A DNA stretch of 19,866 nt. Origin: Cytophaga sp051961495. Its GTDB lineage: Bacteria; Bacteroidota; Bacteroidia; Cytophagales; Cytophagaceae. The stretch covers positions 1 through 19,866 of the forward strand of contig NZ_JBQCDF010000070.1 in assembly GCF_051961495.1 (NCBI RefSeq), in the 5' to 3' direction. A program made the position numbers and the translations under genes. Under the pieces are notes generated by a model. The model worked only from the letters and a program-made list of their open reading frames with translations, made no database searches and was not told the DNA's origin. Shown here one piece after another: positions 14,914 to 19,866 of this stretch. The stretch's first letter is position 1. Every line of letters begins with the position of its first letter.

Positions 14914-16650
14914 ATGGATCATATAAATAAAACGATATGGATATACTGGCATCAAGGCTGGGAAAAGGCTCCACAGATCTCAATCAGATGCCTTAGCTCA
15001 TGGCAACAGAAAAACCCAGACTGGACGGTTCAGGTTTTATCTGATTCCAACTTATCTGATTTTATAAACCTAGAATCGGTGGTTCCTGGAATATTCGAAA
15101 AGAATGTAAGCCTTACGGGCTTGAGTGATATAATACGAACAGTTCTTTTGAAAACATACGGAGGTGTATGGGTAGACAGTACACTTTTATGCACTCAATC
15201 ATTAAATAGTTGGCTTGGCAATTATATAGAAAAAGGCTTTTTTGCTTTTTCCAATCCTAGTCCAGGCAGGATGATATCTTCCTGGTTTTTAGCAGCCCAA
15301 AAAAATAATTATATAATAGATCAACTGTATCTGGAAATTATAGCCTTCTGGAAAAACAAAAAATCAACGGATAATTATTTCTGGTTTCATCATTTGTTCA
15401 ATTATATATACCAAACCAATGATGAGGTTCGTAAAATATTCGATGCCACTCCTAAAATAGCAGCAGATCTACCGCACTATTTTATTCCCTACGAAAAAGT
15501 TTTTTTTGATCCGATAGATCCCGAAACAAAAAAAATGATCGAAAGAATAAATACCCCAGTATTTAAGCTCTCTTATAAATACGATCAAACCAGGGATACT
15601 AGAGGAACAGTAATAGAGTATTTGTTAAATGGAAATATTCAAACAGATAAAATGAAAATATTAGTAACATGGTATGGTTCATTTAAGAACAATGGCACAA
15701 TTGGAGATTATCTGGCAGTAAAATCATTAACACATTTTTTAGATAAAAAAAAGTATGACTTTGATTGTGCATGCTATAAACATTTCGACGGTCTAAAAGG
15801 AAACATTGTTTCTCTTGATGCGATCAATGACAAGGAATATACTGTAATTATATTTTGTTGTGGCCCGATTTTAAAAGTACATGAGAACCTGAATAAATTA
15901 TTTTCCCGGTTTGAGACCATTACGAAAATTGGTGTTGGCGTAAGTTTATTTCCTAAAGATCATTTCAACTATTACAATCCTTTTGATTTTGTTTTGGCAC
16001 GGGAACATGGCGAAAAAACATTTGAAGATATTGCTATACTTGCCAAAAAAAATCTTCAGCACAAAAAGCAAATCAGAAAAATTCCTAAAGTAGGTTTGAT
16101 TCTTCGAAACAATCAGACAGAATACGGGCTGGAAAATTGTAAATGGGAACAGGCAAATAGTATACTCTTGGAACTGGCTCAATTCATTACTAAAAATGCA
16201 AAAAAGACGTTATTTTCATCACTGTGGTACTTCTTCAATAAGAGAATTATTTTTATTGACAATCACCTGGAAACATCCGGATTAACTCCCATAGAAATTG
16301 AATCGCTTTATAATGATTGTGATATTATACTTACAACACGCTTTCATGGAGCAATGCTTTCTATCCGTAATGGAATTCCTGTAATCGCTATTGACCAGAT
16401 ATTAAGCGGCGGAAAAGTTTTTAACATGATCCATGAAACAGGTTATCCGTTTGTTTGGAAAGTTAATGAAATTACTTCAGAAGGATTAGAGCAGATTTCT
16501 ACAATGTTGCTTCAAGGCAAATTTCAGGACCAGCTTACGATAATAGAACAACACACACAGGAAAAAGCCAAATATACATTGTTAACTCTGGAAAAATATT
16601 TAAATTCATTAAGTGACCAGTTCCAGGCAACTACGAACAACGTAGTTTAA
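14914..16650 (+). CDS. Fused glycosyltransferase (GT32-like) and polysaccharide pyruvyltransferase
   Basis: A 578-residue predicted bifunctional polysaccharide enzyme, cytoplasmic with no signal peptide. Residues 1 to about 240 resemble capsular polysaccharide synthesis / GT32 glycosyltransferases: IPK-like start 'NKTIWIYWHQGWEKAP', then 'SDIIRTVLLKTYGGVWVDST', whose Asp-x-Asp-like WVDST is the expected metal/nucleotide-sugar site. Residues 247 to about 560 resemble polysaccharide pyruvyltransferases: 'MKILVTWYGSFKNNGTIGDY' at the start and 'DIILTTRFHGAMLSIRNGIPVIAID' near the end. Such enzymes transfer pyruvate from phosphoenolpyruvate to a sugar as a ketal. The junction Met (15652) looks like the start of a stand-alone enzyme. 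Base composition is clearly more AT-rich than the cluster before it, suggesting transfer. No other polysaccharide genes are adjacent. Substrates are unknown. Confidence 0.8.
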   Translation: MDHINKTIWIYWHQGWEKAPQISIRCLSSWQQKNPDWTVQVLSDSNLSDFINLESVVPGIFEKNVSLTGLSDIIRTVLLKTYGGVWVDSTLLCTQSLNSWLGNYIEKGFFAFSNPSPGRMISSWFLAAQKNNYIIDQLYLEIIAFWKNKKSTDNYFWFHHLFNYIYQTNDEVRKIFDATPKIAADLPHYFIPYEKVFFDPIDPETKKMIERINTPVFKLSYKYDQTRDTRGTVIEYLLNGNIQTDKMKILVTWYGSFKNNGTIGDYLAVKSLTHFLDKKKYDFDCACYKHFDGLKGNIVSLDAINDKEYTVIIFCCGPILKVHENLNKLFSRFETITKIGVGVSLFPKDHFNYYNPFDFVLAREHGEKTFEDIAILAKKNLQHKKQIRKIPKVGLILRNNQTEYGLENCKWEQANSILLELAQFITKNAKKTLFSSLWYFFNKRIIFIDNHLETSGLTPIEIESLYNDCDIILTTRFHGAMLSIRNGIPVIAIDQILSGGKVFNMIHETGYPFVWKVNEITSEGLEQISTMLLQGKFQDQLTIIEQHTQEKAKYTLLTLEKYLNSLSDQFQATTNNVV

Positions 16651-16679
16651 ATCCTTCTATGACAACCGAAAGTATAGTT

Positions 16680-17768
16680 ATGCATAAGTATTTCCTTTTA
16701 ATCACCTGTTTTTTATACGCCATTACTGCACAATCCCAGCAGGCTGATCTGGATAAAAAGAAATTTACAGTTGAGTATCTTGTTTTACCAACGACATCTA
16801 CACTCTCCTATTTCGATAAATATTCAACAGACTTTTTTACTGATCAGGAAGTTGTCAATAATCTCAAATTAAAACCTGCTACTATCAATTCTTTTTTTCA
16901 GCTGGATGGCTATGAATACACAGAAGATGTAGCCCAATTTAATTATTCCATTAAAATAGAAAAGGCCCAGGTTCTGCAACAGAATATTCTTGAAAAAAGT
17001 GAAACAATCAAAAATGTAAATGGCACCACTACTATAGTCAAAAGATATACTGCTACCTGCGCAGCGATTATTCCTACTACCTTATCCATAAAATTGATCC
17101 CTTATGGAACAGATCTATATACCTCTGTATTCGCGGGCAACACCGATCCGATTGTTTATCAGTCGACGCCACAGACTACCCGGGAACTTGCCCAACAGAT
17201 ATTAAATACAAAAACCGGCGGAATACCGTCCTGTATACATAGTACATACATACAATTATTGGAAAATAAAATTCAATTGCTGAAAAGCACCTGTTGTTTT
17301 ACAATAGACTCAAGTAAAGTTTTTCTTTTAACCATTAATGAAAAGGATACTACCCAGTATAAAAAGTTTAATGATTCAGTAATGGAGTCCGTTATTGTAT
17401 TACAGAATATTAAATATAACATACCACTTGATGAAGCCAGAAGACAAATGGAACCTATTTTAGCATACTGGTCAGAAAATATTCCCACAAACAGTTCAGC
17501 AAAGCATTACAAGAAACTACTTTATGCGCATTTATGGAACCTGGCTGTTTGCCAGTTTTATTTAGAGTATCTGGATGACTGTGAAAAAACATGCCAATTA
17601 CTGATAAATAATGATTTCAACAAAAACGAAGCTGAAGAACTCCTGAATAATAGTAAAATGGTAAGAGCCTCGTTTAAAAATTCGACGCAACAAAGCCGCC
17701 ATATTAACCGCCCGGGGTTCACTTCACAAAGCCATTATCAATATTTACCGGCTTCGCAAAAAAAGTAA
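16680..17768 (+). CDS. Secreted/periplasmic protein of unknown function
   Basis: A 362-residue protein from the ATG at 16680. An ATG 21 nt upstream (16659) would put MTTESIV before what is clearly a signal peptide (MHKYFLLITCFLYAITAQSQQ), so the internal start is preferred. The mature part begins FTVEYLVLPTTSTLSYFDKYSTDF, with mixed alpha/beta sequence and a Cys pair KSTCCFTID. The C-terminal region (about 270-340: AKHYKKLLYAHLWNLAVCQF...CEKTCQLLIN) looks like one or two TPR-like helical hairpins. No sorting domain ends the protein, so it is probably periplasmic. The family is not recognised. It follows the fused glycosyltransferase by 29 nt and shares its AT-rich composition, so co-transcription is likely. 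Confidence 0.75.
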   Translation: MHKYFLLITCFLYAITAQSQQADLDKKKFTVEYLVLPTTSTLSYFDKYSTDFFTDQEVVNNLKLKPATINSFFQLDGYEYTEDVAQFNYSIKIEKAQVLQQNILEKSETIKNVNGTTTIVKRYTATCAAIIPTTLSIKLIPYGTDLYTSVFAGNTDPIVYQSTPQTTRELAQQILNTKTGGIPSCIHSTYIQLLENKIQLLKSTCCFTIDSSKVFLLTINEKDTTQYKKFNDSVMESVIVLQNIKYNIPLDEARRQMEPILAYWSENIPTNSSAKHYKKLLYAHLWNLAVCQFYLEYLDDCEKTCQLLINNDFNKNEAEELLNNSKMVRASFKNSTQQSRHINRPGFTSQSHYQYLPASQKK

Positions 17769-17807
17769 TGCTGACAAATAATAACATCAGGATATTCTGC
17801 CATTTAT

Positions 17808-17837
17808 TTTGAACATTTAAATTTTTCTGTACATTTA
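17808..17837 (+). promoter_or_regulatory. Candidate Bacteroidota-type promoter
   Basis: TTTG (17808-17811), an 18-nt spacer, then TACATTTA (17830-17837), one base off the Bacteroidota -7 consensus TAnnTTTG. It lies directly before the ATG at 17841, which would make the message nearly leaderless. The match is weak, and the AT-rich setting makes chance likely. Confidence 0.25.
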
Positions 17838-17840
17838 TTC

Positions 17841-18242
17841 ATGTACATTTTTGTTTACGGCACCCTTAAAAGAGCGTATAAGGACCTCAATACCTTTACA
17901 ACACTTTTCCATGCAAGCACGGAATGGCTTTCGCATGCGGTTGTCAGAGGAGATCTGTACCTGGTCGACTGGTATCCTGCCCTGAGGCTTGGCGGTGATA
18001 ACCTGGTTTTCGGTGAGATCTACCGCATCAATTCTCCTGTGCTGCTGGAAACCATAGACCAGTATGAAGACGCCATTGCCCAGGATGAATACGCAATCAA
18101 ATTAAAACACCGTGCTCCCATTACATCTGACTATATACGTAAACGGATTCATATTGATGATATGGAATGCTGGATTTATGAATACCTGGGCGAAGTGAGT
18201 GAAGATATGCGCCTGGAGAACGGGGTATTTGAAATGAAATAA
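17841..18242 (+). CDS. Gamma-glutamylcyclotransferase-like (AIG2/GGACT family) protein
   Basis: A 133-residue small cytoplasmic protein. The family signature VYGTLKR (residues 5-11) forms the substrate-binding loop. Glu-76 in TIDQYEDA matches the general acid/base Glu of gamma-glutamylcyclotransferases. Family members release 5-oxoproline from gamma-glutamyl amines or peptides; the exact substrate cannot be told from sequence. The ATG gives the expected YGTL start. It is a single gene 72 nt after the previous one and ends in a strong terminator that it shares with the convergent ROK kinase. Confidence 0.88.
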   Translation: MYIFVYGTLKRAYKDLNTFTTLFHASTEWLSHAVVRGDLYLVDWYPALRLGGDNLVFGEIYRINSPVLLETIDQYEDAIAQDEYAIKLKHRAPITSDYIRKRIHIDDMECWIYEYLGEVSEDMRLENGVFEMK

Positions 18243-18250
18243 GGCAGTTA

Positions 18251-18271
18251 CTAGATACCAGACAAATAGTA
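18251..18271. repeat. Heptamer array f1 after the GGCT-like gene
   Basis: CTAGATA CCAGACA AATAGTA, three degenerate units starting 8 nt past the stop. Read along the gene it resembles the reverse complement of the array at 18359-18386, so each of the two convergent genes has the same kind of array in the same sense after its stop. Confidence 0.55.
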
Positions 18272-18293
18272 ACATTTAGAATGTTAAAGAAAA

Positions 18294-18323
18294 TGCCCGT
18301 TCCGGTTTAACTCAGAACGGGCA
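18294..18323. terminator. Bidirectional intrinsic terminator
   Basis: TGCCCGTTC (18294-18302), a 12-nt loop, and GAACGGGCA (18315-18323) form a perfect 9-bp GC-rich stem. It is followed on the plus strand by ATTTTTATTTTT and on the minus strand by TTTTCTTT. It lies between two convergent genes and should stop both. Confidence 0.85.
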
Positions 18324-18358
18324 ATTTTTATTTTTATTGTGACTTAATTTTTTTTAGT

Positions 18359-18386
18359 CTAGTACCTGGCAACTAATATCTGGCAA
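18359..18386. repeat. Heptamer array f2 after the ROK kinase gene
   Basis: CTAGTAC CTGGCAA CTAATAT CTGGCAA, period 7, with one unit repeated exactly at 14-nt spacing. It ends four bases from the TGA stop of the ROK gene. Confidence 0.78.
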
Positions 18387-18390
18387 CACA

Positions 18391-19299
18391 TCAGATCGCT
18401 TCCATGATCAGACCGGCAGCACCAAGCAAGCCTGCATCGTTCTCTAACGTAGCTTTACCGATATACATATCATCTGTATAATATGCCGGTAAATGTGCCA
18501 GCATGGCTTTTTTCAGATTCGGGACAAAGTAATCAAACGCACCAGAAATTCCACCGCCCAACAGAATGTTATTGATATCCATTACCCGTACAATATTTAC
18601 AATGCTTTCACCGATGATGGTACCTATTTCTGCCCATACTGCAATTGCCAATGCATCACCTTGTCCGGCGTGGTCTGCAATTACTTTCGGAGACAGTTCC
18701 GCTTCTTTATGTAAACTGCTTTTCTTAGCAGTATCCAATGCCAGTTGTTCTTTTGTATAAGCAATCAGGTGACTGATACCAACCTGGTTTTCCAAAGACT
18801 TACCTCTTGTAGTAAGCATGTGTCCCACTTCTGTACCATTACCACGGCCGCCAATGAACAGCTTCCCGTTCATCATAACACCCGAACCGACTCCTGTACC
18901 TAAAGCAAGCAATACAAAGGTCTGCATGCGTTTGTTTGAGCCAAAATAGAATTCGCCCAAGGCAGCACACTTCGCATCGTTTTCAATTTTGAAATGAATA
19001 TGCGGAAACTCAGAACGCAGGATCTCTACAATCGGAACATTTACGATAGATGGGATATTCGGTAATAAAACAACCTTCGTTCTGTCCAGTGAAAGTAAGC
19101 CCGGCCAGCCGATACCAACACCTTTTACAATTGGATATTTTTTCAGATACTCGCCGATTTCTTTTTTCATTGATTCAACGAAACCAATACCGTTTACCCA
19201 ATCAGCGGTCATAAAACGGGTTGCATTTTTAATTTCTCCTTCAGGAGTTACCAAGCCAAATTTTACCGAAGTACCACCAACGTCAATTCCTAAAATCAT
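18391..19299 (-). CDS. ROK-family sugar kinase lacking the zinc motif
   Basis: A 302-residue cytoplasmic ATP-dependent sugar kinase of the ROK family, most likely a glucokinase, though the sugar is unproved. The phosphate-binding DVGGTSVKFG lies at residues 6-15, VGIGWPG follows, the catalytic Asp-108 is in ENDAKCAALGE, and ATP-site segments ALGTGVGSGVMMNGK and ILLGGGIS are present. His-160 in GTEVGHM matches the first zinc ligand, but the CxCGxxGCxE motif that should follow is replaced by TTRGKSLENQVG with no cysteine, so zinc binding is not expected. No helix-turn-helix precedes the kinase, so it is not a repressor. It is a single gene with its own terminator, 128 nt from nhaA upstream. Confidence 0.9.
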   Translation of the reverse strand: MILGIDVGGTSVKFGLVTPEGEIKNATRFMTADWVNGIGFVESMKKEIGEYLKKYPIVKGVGIGWPGLLSLDRTKVVLLPNIPSIVNVPIVEILRSEFPHIHFKIENDAKCAALGEFYFGSNKRMQTFVLLALGTGVGSGVMMNGKLFIGGRGNGTEVGHMLTTRGKSLENQVGISHLIAYTKEQLALDTAKKSSLHKEAELSPKVIADHAGQGDALAIAVWAEIGTIIGESIVNIVRVMDINNILLGGGISGAFDYFVPNLKKAMLAHLPAYYTDDMYIGKATLENDAGLLGAAGLIMEAI

Positions 19300-19427
19300 T
19301 TTTTATTCGTTTACTTTAAAAACTTTCGAATGCTTCTGTCAAGCACTTTGTTATAACTTTTGCTTTTCAGCGTTCTAAAATAGGAAATTCTGTCCGAATT
19401 AGAAAAAACTGTGTGAAATTACAGTAC

Positions 19428-19866
19428 CTACAGCTGTATTCTTTCTTCCGGAGTCTCTGCAACTGGTTCTTTCAGGGTCATTTTCAACCAGACCAATCCT
19501 ATAAGTGCTGCTACTAAAGATGAGATCATAATGGCAATCTTAGCACCTGAAATAGTTGCATGATCGTCAAATGCCAGTAGTGTAATGAAGATCGACATGG
19601 TAAACCCAATTCCGCCAAGACAGGCCACGCCCATGATCTGCACCCATTTAAGCTCTTTAGGAAAAGTACATATCCCTACCCAGACAGCAAGGGCACTGAA
19701 CAATGTTATGCCCAGTGGTTTCCCTACAACCAGTCCCAGGAAAATGCCTATGCTGTTTGTATTCGTGAGTGAAGCCGTCCAGTTGCTGTCTATGAGTATA
19801 CATGTATTTGCCAGTGCAAAGACTGGCAGGATGAAAAATGCTACAGGCTTGTGTAAAAAGTGTTCC
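19428..19866 (-). CDS. nhaA: NhaA Na+/H+ antiporter, C-terminal part (cut by window edge)
   Basis: The frame is open from the TAG at 19428 to the right edge, about 145 residues. Read from the edge, the protein gives EHFLHKPVAFFILPVFALAN, then SIGIFLGLVVGKPLGITLFS, then VACLGGIGFTMSIFITLLAF: the conserved last helices of NhaA, an inner-membrane antiporter that expels Na+ in exchange for H+. An apparent start at 19703 is only an internal TTG; the real N-terminus lies outside the window. The C-terminal tail (KEPVAETPEERIQL) is charged and cytoplasmic. It is in the same direction as the ROK gene but separated by 128 nt of AT-rich sequence with no clear terminator, so linkage is uncertain. Confidence 0.93.
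   Translation of the reverse strand, partial: EHFLHKPVAFFILPVFALANTCILIDSNWTASLTNTNSIGIFLGLVVGKPLGITLFSALAVWVGICTFPKELKWVQIMGVACLGGIGFTMSIFITLLAFDDHATISGAKIAIMISSLVAALIGLVWLKMTLKEPVAETPEERIQL

Noticed and set aside
16629..16647. AACTACG/CGTAGTT hairpin at the end of the fused glycosyltransferase as a terminator
   Set aside because: The 7-bp stem overlaps the last codons and has no T-run; the next gene follows by 29 nt and is probably co-transcribed.
16659..16679. Start at 16659 for the secreted protein
   Set aside because: It would place MTTESIV before an intact signal peptide that begins at 16680.
19428..19703. Separate small gene starting at 19703
   Set aside because: The apparent start is an internal TTG; the frame stays open and NhaA-like to the window edge.

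Overview
This window looks like a low-to-moderate GC chromosome segment from a gliding Bacteroidota, most likely Cytophaga or a close relative. That placement is inferred from three things: a giant surface protein ending in the CHU_C / type B C-terminal sorting domain of the type IX secretion system, the PKD-like and He_PIG modules in it, and the overall gene repertoire. I see no rRNA, tRNA, CRISPR array, integrase or transposase.

Layout. Positions 1-5954 (+) hold the C-terminal 1930 codons of a huge beta-helix/PKD/CHU_C adhesin-like protein. The same reading frame continues upstream of the first ATG with recognisable beta-helix sequence but is cut by two stop codons, so the gene looks 5'-broken. 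Positions 5974-8260 (-) hold a DUF1905/YdeI-like protein and three unrecognised envelope proteins (a lipoprotein, a secreted protein and a six-helix membrane protein). Positions 8364-8867 (-) encode a DinB-like protein. Positions 9186-11552 (-) carry hisG (long form) and hisD, the first and last enzymes of histidine synthesis, separated by a spacer built almost wholly of repeats. From 11599, a divergent + strand cluster encodes a YheT-like hydrolase, an SRAP (YedK/HMCES-type) DNA-crosslink protein and an RsmF-like rRNA m5C methyltransferase. Positions 14914-17768 (+) form an AT-richer pair: a fused glycosyltransferase-polysaccharide pyruvyltransferase and a secreted protein of unknown function. 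Positions 17841-18242 (+) encode a gamma-glutamylcyclotransferase-like protein, which converges through a strong terminator on a ROK sugar kinase (-). The right edge holds the C-terminal part of a NhaA Na+/H+ antiporter (-).

The most unusual feature lies between the genes. At least ten short arrays with an exact 7-nt period, often alternating two related heptamers (a 14-nt higher-order unit), sit at gene ends. Each locus or pair of loci uses its own word, but the period is constant. Several arrays supply the last codons, stop codon or start codon of the neighbouring gene, and two occur as inverted pairs able to form hairpins. They recall the heptanucleotide short tandemly repeated repetitive (STRR) sequences of filamentous cyanobacteria. 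A second, GC-rich palindromic repeat occurs twice around hisD. The genes do not form one pathway; the region is ordinary housekeeping sequence with one cell-surface gene, one polysaccharide-modification gene and a heavy load of intergenic repeats.
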